A DNA stretch of 64,000 bases. It comes from Polytrichum commune. Its lineage: Eukaryota; Streptophyta; Polytrichopsida; Polytrichales; Polytrichaceae. Shown piece by piece: positions 12,520-24,600 of this stretch. Under the pieces are notes generated by a model. That model did no database searches, was not told the origin of the DNA, and was given only the letters and a program-made list of their open reading frames with translations. Position numbers and translations under genes: made by a program. Position 1 is the stretch's first letter, and every line of letters begins with the position of its first letter. The stretch spans positions 18,387,666-18,451,665 of the forward strand of contig OX485807.1 of NCBI GenBank assembly GCA_950295325.1. The letters run 5' to 3'.

Positions 12520-13300
12520 AGTATGGTTGCAATGGAGGAGAGGAGGAGGAGACTTATTTTGCTCTTAGGATTATACTTGTTTTTGTACATGCTTGTGAAG
12601 CATGTTCTAGACATTCAAACATTGATTTTGTAAGGAGAATAAGAGAAGTTTGCAATTTTGAGCTTGGTTTATGAGTGTATGAGGCATAGAGAGAGAAACA
12701 TATGGAGTCAAGAACAAATGTATGGATTTGTAGACCGTTTGTTGTTGGGTTTGTGAGCGGAGGAAAAAATTAGGAAACAAAGCCGAGTGAAATACATTAC
12801 ATTCAAATTTTTGTGTTAGAGGTTGGGCCCCTATTTGAAGAAAGAAGATACCCATTTTAGGAGGACTATTCCAGTGCAAGAGAGGGTAGCAATTTCATTG
12901 CATAAGTGGGATAACGATGATGGATTGTAAAACATAAAAGACTTGTATAGAGTCCACAAGAGTACATTGTCAAAAACAATAAAAGAATTTTGTAGAGATG
13001 TTAGGAAATATATTCGACTAGTTTTTATGCAAGCTCCAAGTGAATTGCAATTTAGGATTTTAACTTCAAGGTTTGAGCAGTTGCATGGTATATCTCATAT
13101 CATAGGAGCAATAGACAGATTGCATATTTATGTTTTAGCTCATGTAGTTGGCAGATTTAAGGTTGGTGGCAAATTTTGACCTCATGTAGTTTCTCAACGT
13201 GCAAAGAGTAACCTCCTCGGGGGTGCATGAGATATTATCTATCATCATTTTGGTGATCACATTACTTGGACCCCACAACTCCTAGTCAACAAAAAAATGC
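12520..13300 (+). pseudogene. PIF/Harbinger transposase remnant
   Basis: Conceptual translation across several frame breaks shows the ALP1/Harbinger-type DDE transposase signature: a helix-turn-helix region (RVHKSTLSKTIKEFCRDVRK) followed by SRFEQLHGISHIIGAIDRLH, where the aspartate of GAID corresponds to the first catalytic Asp. The expected GS after it is changed. The upstream part (FVLEVGPLFEERR then VAISLH) also fits the family, but it is interrupted by stops and frameshifts, and the rest of the DDE domain past about 13180 is unrecognisable. A dead autonomous copy. Confidence 0.75.
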
Positions 13301-14425
13301 AGCCATGAGATTCGTGGTGATTTGATTGCTATTTGCTATGGTTGCTTGCATTTTGTAGAGGATTTTTTGGTCAAAGCCATTGTGGCTAGTGGCCTTTGGT
13401 TTGTTTTTCCTTGTTCATAGTTATTTGATATTTTCACTTGTGCTAGGTTGTATCTACATTATAGCAGTATGTGAGTTTTCTCCATGGCTCTCTCTTAAAT
13501 GCAATTTGGTGGCAATGAGAAGTTTTGTGAGGTATACCATCACTCTTATTAATTGAGTATCTTCATAGAAATTTCTCTCTCTCTCTCATATCCCCCCCCC
13601 CCCCCCACACACACACCAATATGAAGTGCTCAAAATCTTATGGCAAATATCATAATGTTCAACTTACTAGTCACTTTATCGGTGGCCTCTACTTATTTGA
13701 CCTATAGTGCCTATTGAATGTAGGACATGTGCTTGATGCTAAAGTATTAGGGGCTAGGTTTTAACCCTAGAGAACCCAAACTCCCCAGTTGAATAATGTT
13801 ATGTACCTTACATTCTTTTGGTAAAACATTTTAGAAAGGAATCCATTGTAAAGTTCGCTTAACTTAACTTAAAACATGGGAACTTTTGGAGAACATTGGA
13901 AGGGAACACATGGAAATGACAAGATTCTCTTAAACCCTAAAACCCTACACCCTAAGACCGGATCCTCATCCCCTGTACCATTTTATTTGCAATTTTCATG
14001 TTGTGGATATCGATCGACAAGGTCTCTGCAACTGCTAACCAATTCGTATGGAAGGTGGTTCGCCATCCGTGTTTTGCAAATCAACAGAAATTGGGGCATG
14101 CGGAGGAGGTTTTGGGATGAGTGACCTGAGTGTAGGAGAGCCGGTTGTGTATAGGATGTCAATCAATCCCGGTGTGAGGTAGTATATCGATTGATTGAAT
14201 CCATCTTTGGCAAGCACATTCTTGGGGTAAGAGGAAAAGAAAATGCTCTCAAGGAGATTCAGTTTCCAAAAGGTGATAGGGCATCATGAGAGATGGACAA
14301 ATGCAAGCAACTGTCATCACTTTGGCCAATTCAGCTCGTCCGTTGGCGAACCAGATCGTGAAATTTCAGTTCCGAAGAGTGATTCGGAGGATTCAACCTC
14401 CAATTCATCATCGTACGCTACTTGA
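13301..14425. other. Intergenic region
   Basis: Low-complexity CT and C runs followed by CA repeats at about 13570-13615, and telomere-like AAACCCTAA words near 13930. Two short open frames on the + strand (13876-14124 and 14243-14425) have no recognisable features. Nothing else supported. Confidence 0.35.
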
Positions 14426-14429
14426 ACTC

Positions 14430-15200
14430 TCACCAATTCTTCGTGTATGTATGTAATTGGCACCAATGTTGAATGCCACAACCCATAAACCCTTAATTTT
14501 TAAAACTTTAAACCCTACCCACCTGAAGATTCCTCAGAGGATCAAGTCCGGAAATTCACGGTGACCTTCTTGGCGTGCTTGTGAAGTTCTTTTAGTGGAT
14601 GTGGAAATGGGAATGCACAATTCAGAGGGTGTTGGTATCATTGAGAATCCTAATTTGTCGATTGAAGGCCTTGATGTAATATAGTGAGGAGGCGATAGTT
14701 ATGAAACTTGACCTCAGTATGCCAGTTTGGAAGTACAAAATCTCTGCAACAATACTGAAAATTATTTTGCCAAGGACAAATGGGAGTGATTCAAATCGAG
14801 GTAATTCGTCGTGTATGTAATAGCACCAATGTTGAATTCCACAACCCTAAAACCCCAAAACCCTAAACCCTGCCCACATGAAAATTTCTTAGAGGATGAA
14901 CTCCAGATAATTCATAGTGATTTTCTTGGCGTGATACTATTGCCAGCCAAAGTGTGCATTGCTCCTAGCGGATATGGAAACGAGATTGCAAAATCCGAAG
15001 GGTATTGGTATGAGTGAGAATCTTAGTCCTAATTTTGAATTGGCGGACTCCTAATTTGTCCAATCAAGGCCTTGATGTAATGGAGTGAGGCGGTAGTTAT
15101 GAAACTTGACCTCAGGATGCCAGTTTGGAAGTATTAAATCTCTGCAATAATACAGAAAATTGTTTTGGCAGGGATAAATGGGGGTGGTTCAGACCGCGGC
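14430..15200 (+). repeat. Tandem duplication, about 375-395 bp unit
   Basis: The block at about 14430-14800 recurs at about 14803-15198. Shared landmarks are GCACCAATGTTGAAT, CCACATGAAAATT/CCACCTGAAGATT, TTCTTGGCGTG, and TAGTTATGAAACTTGACCTC followed by ATGCCAGTTTGGAAGTA. Both units carry AAACCCTAA words. Non-coding; it ends about 700 bp before the first exon recognised in the calmodulin-like gene. Confidence 0.75.
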
Positions 15201-15918
15201 AAATCTTCAGCCGTTTTACAGATTATTTCAGGTCTTCATCTCCAAGTGCAAACAGCAGGTGCGAATACTACCGAGAATCGTTGTAGCTTCAAATTCTTTT
15301 CTAGACTATGGGAAAAAGTGCTCAATCCACAGAGCCACATGTATCGAAGTGAGGGAATTTATATATCTTGTTGAACAGCCAACCAAACTCTCAAATTATA
15401 GAACACAGGTGACCACTGAGGGTTTACAACTCCTTTGGTAATTGATACATTGGCTCAAAATATGAAAAGACCATGACTAGAGCTTCTGACATCACAAATC
15501 TCTAAATTCATATTTCATCAACACTGATTTCACATTGATTCTATCACATTAAACCACAACACTTAATCAATACCAAACATAGGGTTGCAATTTTCACTCT
15601 TTTATTCTGAAAAACTTAAATGGTTAAATTACGGGTTGAATTAATGTTGAATGAATTATAAGCTAAACATTGTGTGAACACTTAGAAGGATATCAAACCC
15701 AAAGGGTTTGTATCAACAATTACTCAACATTAAATGCTGGTCACTTGCATTTTGGACTGGAAGACCATTAGAGGTGCAGTTTGGGTCACATAGCTTATGT
15801 TATTGGACCTTTTCTTGCTACAGTTGTGATGGATTCTCGTGGATTGAAACTCACTTTATTTAAAAATCGAGTGCACTAATGTAGAGACTAATAGATACAG
15901 ACAGTGCATTTTGTTCAG

Positions 15919-17307
15919 GGAGGCGAATACTCCCGATTCTTATGTGGTTTTTGTGAAGGGTGAGGAGAGTCAAAATTTAGGTGCTAAAGAGCTGGAGTCA
16001 CTGCTTCGTTCTATGGGTCAGAATGTGACCCAAGCTGAGTTGCAAGAAATCATGAAGGTTGCAAACAGTACCGAGGGCGGAAGTGGTAAACCCATGGACT
16101 TCCCTTTGTTCTTGAAGAACATGGTCGATAAGATGGAAGGCAGTGAGTTGGAGAAGGAGCTAATTACAGTTTTCAAGGTAATTACAGAATAATATTCTAG
16201 TTCCCCTGAAGTGCCATGTCATTGCCTTATCTCTAATTGTGATGGGGATGGTAAGTTATGTGGGCCTTATGTGGTCTCTTCTTAATTGAACATCTAAATT
16301 GAGTGGTATATGGCAAGGTTTGTAGTTACAAATGGACACCAAAAATAGACGTGGTACAATGAGATAAGAATATGTGGTCAAAATATTTTAACCATTCCAG
16401 GTTCAATACTTCACGCATTTGGGAGGGCCTACGTTATCTTGGTTAAGAAAAAGAGCATCTTCACTTTGACCTCTTATAACGTGTGCATATTGAATCTGAT
16501 TCTGAAACTTGTTGTGACAATCTTCATGGTTCGCGATTGCCAACCAGATGAGACTATTCCCGATTCGATTCAACAACCAAAATTGTTTGTGGAGTTGGAA
16601 GTGCTCACAATAGGGCCACATACCTTTACATAGTAGTAGCTCAACGACCTTGAGAAGTTGTAATGTGCACAACATCCTAAAATCTGAATTCAGGAATATT
16701 CAATGGAAAGTGGGTTGCAAAACAGTATAGTAACTTTAGACCAGCTACCCATTAGTCTGGCAGCCTTATGATTCATTGATAGATGGAGTGTTGTTTAAAT
16801 GGCTTACACTAAGTAGCATTCTCTCTACTTTAAACACACTAATTTCGAATGTCAAGAATCTCTTCTCAAAGATATGTATGATGTCTAGTGCAGAATTCTC
16901 AAACCTGGTTGTGACTTCTTTACATATACAATTGTTGCTTGGCCTGTCATGGCTACTATTGGCATTTCTTGTATCTGGTTTACCTTCAATTTGGAGGGTT
17001 GTATTTGTGTCCTGATTCTTGTGCTTTCTTGACAGAAGCTTTTGCTACATGCGTCAGGGTTATCAAAATTCAGATTCATATTGTGAATTCTTATTGATTT
17101 GTGGGTCATAATCTTTGGGAACAGGACATTGACAAGGATGGAGACGGTCTCATTTCCACAATTGAGTTACGGCAGGCCTTGGCAGAAATGGGTGTGAAAT
17201 TAAGTGATGCTGAGTTTGATGAGGTGGTGCAAGATGCTAGTGATGGCCATCTTGATTTTACAAACTTTGTGAAGGCAATGATGGCTCAGTCTGAGTTTTG
17301 GCAATGA
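15919..17307 (+). CDS. Calmodulin-like protein (partial 5' end), one canonical EF-hand
   Basis: EF-hand calcium-sensor family. Exons read as 15919-16177 (after TTGTTCAG) and 17125-17307 (after GGGAACAG), joined in frame through FK|DIDKDG and ending SEFWQ-stop. Alignment to calmodulin is clear (LLRSMGQNVTQAEL; MVDKMEGSELEKELITVFK). Only EF-hand 3 (DKDGDGLISTIE) has all ligands. The EF1 loop KGEESQNLGAKE lacks the acidic positions 1 and 3. EF2 (NSTEGGSGKPMDF) has an insertion and lacks the closing Glu. EF4 (DASDGHLDFTNF) is one residue short and ends in Asn. The first codon phase needs an upstream exon that I could not identify, so the start is unknown; a decaying copy is possible. The intron holds an R3 repeat. 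Confidence 0.75.
16240..16645 (+). repeat. Dispersed repeat R3, copy 2 (CML intron)
   Basis: Long copy of the family, inside the calmodulin-like gene's intron. It shares with the copy at 26490-26780 the opening TGTGGGCCTTATGTGGTC, the GGACACCAAAA core, and a distal block ending AGTTGGAAGTGCTCACAAT. Confidence 0.6.
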
Positions 17308-20300
17308 ACCAATTTGTGCAGAGGTAGACCTTTTCAGGAAATTCAACTCAGTGCTGAGGTGACCTGATGCCTATTCGCAACACTTTAATGAGTTTGGGTA
17401 CTTAAGAGCGAGCAGATTATCTTGTTGGATTAGCCTTTTGCAGGGGATTTTGTCGAGTCAAAATAGTCCAAAATCCGGTATGGTCACATAGGGGCATTTG
17501 TTTGTGCTACCCATCTAGGTCATGTCCTCACCTTTTTCAGGGGATGATGTGCTTCTTAAATTACCTACAACGTCCTTGTCTTAAACCTCATGATTGTGAG
17601 AATGTGGGACCACAAGCGACATGCCTCACTTGCTCATCATGCCTTTACAAATAGTTCATTAGAGTGTAAAATTTGCAAATCCATGGCCCTACTTTTGTAG
17701 GAGCTTTCACTCACTTGTCCATCTAAGGGTGTGCTAATGTGGTGGACATGTCTTGTGGGCACATAGGTCATGTTGACACTTCACTTGATTTTTATTCTTT
17801 GGAACAACATGTAATGTAAGTTACGTGTCCGTTTCACCCTTAATTCTAGGTGTTCAAAGTAGGTCACAAACTGAAAGGTGAACCCACCTTGATTTGTTGC
17901 CACTCGGCAAAAGCATCATTTGAAAAGTTCCATTATTTGAAAAGGTCGCTTTTCTTACTGTAGTCTCATATGTTTGCAATAAAGTTTACGAAGAGACCAA
18001 AATACCTTCAATTTTTTGGACTTTTGAATTGCCATGGCCAATAATACTTACATGTACATTGATAGGGTTGCCAAATCTATCGAATGTTTTAAATTTGCTG
18101 ATAAGCAATCTTCTGTCCATGGGAAGTTTTTGTAACCTACTTTTTAAATACGAAGTGTATGGTTCCAAAACTATCTAGAAGCAGATGAAACAAGCATGAA
18201 AGCTCAAAAAATCATGTGAGAATAACTTGAGCATTGTAATGGTCCCTCCCATTTTGGGGGAAGTTGTCCACATTATGGTGCAAAGCATGATGTGGCTTCA
18301 AAGCATCGCAAGAACTTCCCATCATTATTCATGTTAGCTATTTCCAATCATCGATTAGGCAATTGTTTCCTCTTGAACAAAGCTCACCTACTTTATGGTA
18401 GGTAGTAAGTTCTAATATGTATGAAGGGGACTCTTGAACATGCTAGGACCAATGGTTTCAAATTTACATTGGAAAATAGTATGATATTTTTTTGTCTCTT
18501 TTCTTTTCTTTTCTTTTTCTTTTCAAGTGGTTGTTTACATGTCTAGTTTGATGGTATCACATGTTGGTAAGTTCAAAGTTTCTTGGTACGAATTTCCTTC
18601 CCATTCTTCTTAATCAACCTATTCTAAAACAACCATCCAACTACTAAAGTCTATATATGCCAAATACATGGAAGACCATTTTTTTTAAAACCCTACTAGA
18701 ACCCTATGGTTGGGGAAGGAAGCTCTAGATTTTTCTAGAGTTTTTGAACAATAGCCAAAGTTAGTGAACCCTAGAATTTGTAAAGACACCACCATCAATG
18801 GTGATTGGGTGTTAGTAAACCCAACTTAGTCATGTTATGTTGGAACTATAATCATGGCAGCTTAGAACTATAGTAATGTTATCTTGGAACTATACTTACC
18901 AAAGATGTATGTTACCTCAAAAGTATCAAACCTTCTATATATAATCGAGTACAATGTTAATAAAGATGAAATGACCTCTCGGTCTCGTGCGCTCTTGCTC
19001 ATAGAGTTTTACCATCATTACACTCTCATCTTCTCTCATTTTTGTAACATGTTATCATCATGAAGTTCTAATGAATATTGTTGTGGTTGGTGTGATGGAT
19101 TATTGCAACAATGGTGTTTTGTTTAGCTATTTTGAGGTGAAAAAGAGAAAAATGAAGTGACTGCAAGATATAATTTAGTAGCGTGGAGCGTGTGCGGTGT
19201 TTTTCGTGTACAATCTTGCCACGAAGTTTGTTGCATTTCGTTGTTGTTGGTGTCGGTGTTTCTCAAAGGCCGTTCGTGATTTGAATGGACGAGAAATTAC
19301 TTAAGAGGGTGGTATACAATGTAGGCTTGTGATTCTAGAAAGCAAAAATGTTACACTTGGAAAAATGAGGTTTTTCTCCCCTCATAACTAATGGTAAAAT
19401 TTATTGAATTTGGGCCCTTGATACCAAATTGCATCTACAAGCATGCAACCTTGTTCATAAATTTGAGGAATCGTCTTCAAAAATTCCTACGGATCATTTC
19501 CACACGCCAAGTACTAGTCTTCATGCGACATCACCTCCATCCAACATTGCAGTTGCAATACCTCACCATGATGTCAGCTCATACTTTGTGGGCAACACTT
19601 CAAAAGTGATTTAACAACCAACAAACAATATTTTTACGTGTTATGATTGGATACAATTTAAAGTTCAAGATTATCCAACTATAACCGAGTATAATGTTGA
19701 TATGTAGGCAAGGGTTTAGGCATCCAACAAGGAACGAGTGTATGGGCTGGTTCGCCCAAATCTACACCTCAAAAGGTTTGCTCAACTTTCAACCGCTTCA
19801 CAAAACCTGAACATCTCCAATGTGGAAGTGGTGGAAAGTCTAGATGATTACCCCCAATTATTTGTGGTCCATGGAGAGAGAAAAACGTGTCCCACACATG
19901 CTTCATGACATCACGGTTTCCGGGAGACGCACCGTTACCTAGAACCTCTCATCAATCAAAGAAGAGTGGACTCGGTTCGAAAGTGGACTATCGTTGACAA
20001 AACCTAGTTGGACCTCGAAATGTTTGGAAACCTTTGGATAAATAAACAGTAAGCCTCCTCAATGAGATGTCCTAGATATATATATAGAGGACGCGGAGTT
20101 AAGGAGTGGGGGATGAGGTTTCATCCAACGGATGGAAAGTGGGCAGATTGGTGGGAGATGTCGGTAGTGGCAGGTTCGCAGTGCCACCCATTCCCGCGTG
20201 CTTCCGGCCCGCTTTTCCCAGCAGCAGCAGCCGCGGCTATAGGTCACCGACACCCGCCGGTTGCGTACAGGACTTTTCTCCTCATCCCCCCCCATTACAC

Positions 20301-21687
20301 GGCTGTTCGGTCCCCAAAGGTGGCACTTTGGTGGCATTTAGCTTAACTTACACAGATTCGAGGGCCTCTGATCTTTGTTGTGTTGTGGGTCACTCCCCCA
20401 CGGCATTGCAAACCCCCCAAATTTAGTCAGGTGGAGGGGGTCACTGCAGTTCAGGGTTTGAAGGGTTTCATCAAGTGATCGAAGGGGGAGGGTTGTGTGT
20501 GTGTGTGTGTGTGTGTTTTTGTGTGAGGAAGGAAGGAAGCAATAATCAGATTGTCGTCATCTTTCTTCATAGGTGAGGATTCGTGCCATGTGTGTATTGT
20601 CAATGTGAGGGTTAGGGTTCTGTGGTTGCAGGGGTACCTTCGTCCGAGGTGTCTTGACATAAAGGCTGTGTCGGGTGCTTCGTAGGGTGATGTGTTCTTG
20701 AAACGAAAAGGAATGAGCCAGCAGTATGGTGTACACAGATGAGATGATGATGATGGGGGTTATATTCTCATATGGAATGAAGGATGGTGCGGTGTTTTGC
20801 TAATGTCGTGTTACAAGTATAAGGAGAAGTTTGTGTGTTGGCTTTTGAGCAATCTGTGTACATGAGGACATGAGGATATGTCCAGGCATGGAGAGATGAG
20901 ACCGGAGGGTTTGTGAGTGGTGATGAGTGATGGTTTAGCCCTAAAATGATGAATGCAGCTTGTTTTGGTAGCTGCGGTGGTAAAAATCTGGGGGTTAATG
21001 AAGCATACACTCCTGTTTAGAAATACTTCGATCCACAAGCTTCCTTCCACCATTGTGTGGGAGTGATGATGGTGAACAAGGTGGTGAAGATTATACAGCA
21101 GGGTGGTGGTGACGATGATTGAGGTTAACTTGAAGGGGTTGAGAAATGGCAATCAATCTTGGGGCGCTCGCTCTCTTTAATTTGAAGGGGTTGGTTTGAA
21201 GACTACTTGTAGTTTTGGATATGTTTGGAGCTTTATAAAGACGGAGGAGCTTGTGCAGATTGATAACCTCTCTTGAAGCCTCCCTTTTGTGAACTCAATC
21301 CACGACCAACGGCGCGCAAGAAGTGATGATAATGATGATGATGATTTAGAGACACCTATATAGCAGCCTGCCTGTTCCACTGGGATAATCCTGCTTGAAT
21401 CTCCCCTATTCCCCAGTTTTTTCATGCCAAGGATGTTTCATGGATCTCTAGCAATTTGCTCTTCGTAACATGCATGATCAAGAGGGGAGTAAGTAGAGGC
21501 AGGAAATCAAGTGCAAGGCTTCTCTGCAGTGGGTTTAGGGTTTACAAAGGCATCTGAAATTTGAGAGAAGGGAAGGGTTGGCATGAATCTTCAATAATGA
21601 TTGAATAGGGGTCAACAAAAACAAAATAAAACAAAAAAATCCTTACTAAGTTCATACATATATGTGACCTTTCAGAGGGAGTCCAAG
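17308..21687. other. Intergenic region between CML and XBAT-like gene
   Basis: No gene supported. A (TTTTC)n pyrimidine run lies near 18498-18525. A TATATATATA stretch at about 20077-20090 is followed by 400 bp of higher-GC DNA and a (GT)n run at 20493-20516. That block may be the distal promoter and leader of the XBAT-like gene, whose first ATG is 1.6 kb downstream; telo-box words near 20607 and 21535 fit a promoter/leader setting. Open frames on both strands at 20060-20430 have no motif and are probably leader sequence. Confidence 0.35.
20493..20516 (+). repeat. (GT)n microsatellite
   Basis: Twelve uninterrupted GT dinucleotides, seen directly, in the probable leader/promoter region of the XBAT-like gene. 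Confidence 0.9.
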
Positions 21688-24600
21688 ATGGGGAATGGGA
21701 CAAGTAAAGAAGAGCAGCTTTATCAAGCCGTGCAGAATGGAAATCAAAATACTGTCAAGGCATTACGGCGCGATGGAGCCTCATTGGAGGTCAGTTTGCA
21801 GTCCCAAATTCATTGTTTGTTTTGAATGTGAGTATCTTAGGGTTTGCAATTCTGTGTGCAAAATTTGTTTCTGTGCTTCATGGGTTGAAGTAAGTAACAT
21901 AAGAACACGTTGAACTTGACATCTACATATGCATATGATAATGTGTGATCCGTTGTGTGCAGTTTGTTGACAAAGAGGGGCGAACGCCACTTGTTCTCGC
22001 ATGTACGCGAGGGGATTTGTTTGAGATGGTATTAACGCTCTTGAACCTTGGAGCTAACATAAAAACGTATCGGCCTGGTATGTTTGTACTTTAAGTTGTG
22101 CCGGTTTCCTGAATTTGGATAGTAATTGTGGAGTGAAGGTGATGGATTGAAAGTGTTGTAAGTAATGAGCATCATACGTTCATTTCTAACACTTAGGTTG
22201 TGATTTAATGTGGCTTCTTCCATTGGATGCAGGAACCCATGGAGGTTATCCACTCCATCATGCTGCAAAGCGTGGTCTTGATAAAACTGTGCTCTTACTT
22301 CTGTCCCGTGGGGGTACGTTTTTTGTCATCCCATCGTGGTATGTTTTTGTATATCCATGTAATGAATTCAGTGAAATTCAGGCACTTTTCTCTCACAAAT
22401 GTTGTTGTTGCACTGCAGCTGACCCACTGGCTGTTAATGATGATTCGCTGACGCCATTGGATATGGCGCGCGCCAGAGGTCACGTGGCCGTTGTTCGCAT
22501 GATTGAGGTTTTTTTCTTCCTGAGCTCTTCTTTCATGTTCAATTGTTGTCTCAAGTTTGTATGTTGCTTTCTTTCAGAGGTCTATATGGTTAGCACTATG
22601 TATCGTAGCTGTTTCACTGGCTCTGTAGATATTTTGAGGACACTGAGGAAACAGATGATGATGGATGGAAACTGATAGGAGGTTTGGGTGATCAAATTGG
22701 CAGGATCGTATATGTCTATTCAGTGGAGTATTGCGGGAGTTATCTGGACCTGGCTTTTTGGAGGCACTTGCACCCCAATGGGTGACCAAAAAGATGTGAG
22801 TACAGAGCTGCTTCTCAGTTGCTATTTGTAATGGATGCATTTACATTGGTTGGATTGAAAACCATGGGCCTAATTCAGTAATGATTTTTAGGACATTATA
22901 GTTTTCATTGTACATGGTATACATCAAGCAAGGGAAACCAGGTATGCAAGTTGGTTATGGTGATGGTGGTCACTTAAGAAATAGATTGGCCTAATTTGAG
23001 TTGTGTGGGATAGTTGGGCAGTTGTCCTCCCAACAGAAACCGATCCAAGGCGAACTCCCAAGTTTGAACTAGTCATCTACCAGTCTCCAAAGGTAAGAAA
23101 CATACTTTAGGCAACTCACTGAGAATTTGTCTTGAAGACATTGATCCTGTCAATAACCAATGCCAATTCCACTTTTTGCACTCCTCCTACAGAAAAACTA
23201 TACTTTGGTGAAGAATGATTTTAGCAATAAATGTTGGGAGTTAGGGAGCTTGATTAACTGATAGCTGTAGAATTTCTGTTTGTTGATCTAAATATGTTTC
23301 TAACAAGCATCATGTAGTGTCATACAAGTGTCATATAGGTTTAACTTGAAGAATATTTAACTTGGTGTCGGAAAATGTGCTACTTGGGTATGATATCCGC
23401 TCGTGTGCTTGGGCTGCCTAATGTGGTAACTTCAATGTGTGGCAAGTGGGATTATATTCACTTAATAATGTCCTGTGCTTATACCAGACACCTAGTTACT
23501 GAGATGGGTTGTCCTGGAAAAGGAAGCATGGATTTTGTGCATGGGTAATTCTCTCTTATTGGAAAGATGTCCTCTCTTAACATTCAAAAATGTCATGGCG
23601 ACCATCAAGCCACCTTGATGTGATCCCGTTGTCATTCCATCCAAAGGGCTAACTCTGGCCTCATGGGCATTTAGGATTAGGTTTTTGACCTTAAACAATC
23701 GTTTCATGACAGGTGAGCCTTTGGAATGGAGGGGTTTCATCACCTTCGTCTCATGCTGCTGGATTCTGCAATGTTCGTAAGCTGTTTAGGATGGGATAAA
23801 ATATATGTTCACCCTGTTATTAACATTACCTGTACTAACAAGGCCGTGGCCTATCAGGATAGGTTAAAATGCAAGGTGTACCATGGAGGGTCAGCAGGAA
23901 TATCAGAGCTAATAAAGAAACTTTGGATTGTTGAATGTGTCCAGGTCCCATTACCACGTACAATAATTGCTCTTGCAAAAGCTGAAGTGGAGGAGCCCAA
24001 ATTTGGCTCTCCAGACCCAGTTCTCGTCATCACAGATAGGAACACAAGTACGAATCCTGTTATCCTGACATGTTTCTGGATATTATAGTGTGGAATATAA
24101 TGTGTCCAATATTAACTATTAAACATAATTCTGTTATTTACTGGGTCCTGCTTATGAATAGTGTGGTCATCGGGTTGTCCTTGTGCTGTTTTACTCCCAA
24201 TTTCCAAGGTTGCTCAAGATTGTAGCCTGACTGTGTTTGTAAAGAAAAGATAAAGGAAAGTATTTTAGTAGAGATTGGTTGAGGGAATTCAAGTTTGTAT
24301 TTGCTCCTTGGTCAGGGACATTAAAGTTTGGGTAGTTATAGGTAGGTCTTGTGTAGATAGCAAGTTTGATATGGAACTAAGTGTGTTTGAGAAAAACTTT
24401 GTGGGATGGAGCAGAAACCAAGTATAAGTTCCTAGCAGACTCTGAAGGCGATAGGGTTCAACTGGAGCAGTTGTATAAGGCTTGCAGAGGCATTGCACAG
24501 GTAAACATCGTTTGTATCTTAAATGTAGTGAGATCACAGGGGCAATAGAGTTATCCTTAACTCAATGGGACTTTTTGTTGGGAATTCGCATCCAATGATT

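Noticed and set aside
18830-18970. Possible Copia-type LTR fragment (GTTATGTTGGAACTATA words)
   Set aside because: No second LTR, primer-binding site or polyprotein found nearby; too weak to call.
20060-20430. Overlapping open frames of about 90-106 codons on both strands
   Set aside because: They arise from locally high GC, have no family motifs, and fit leader/promoter DNA better.
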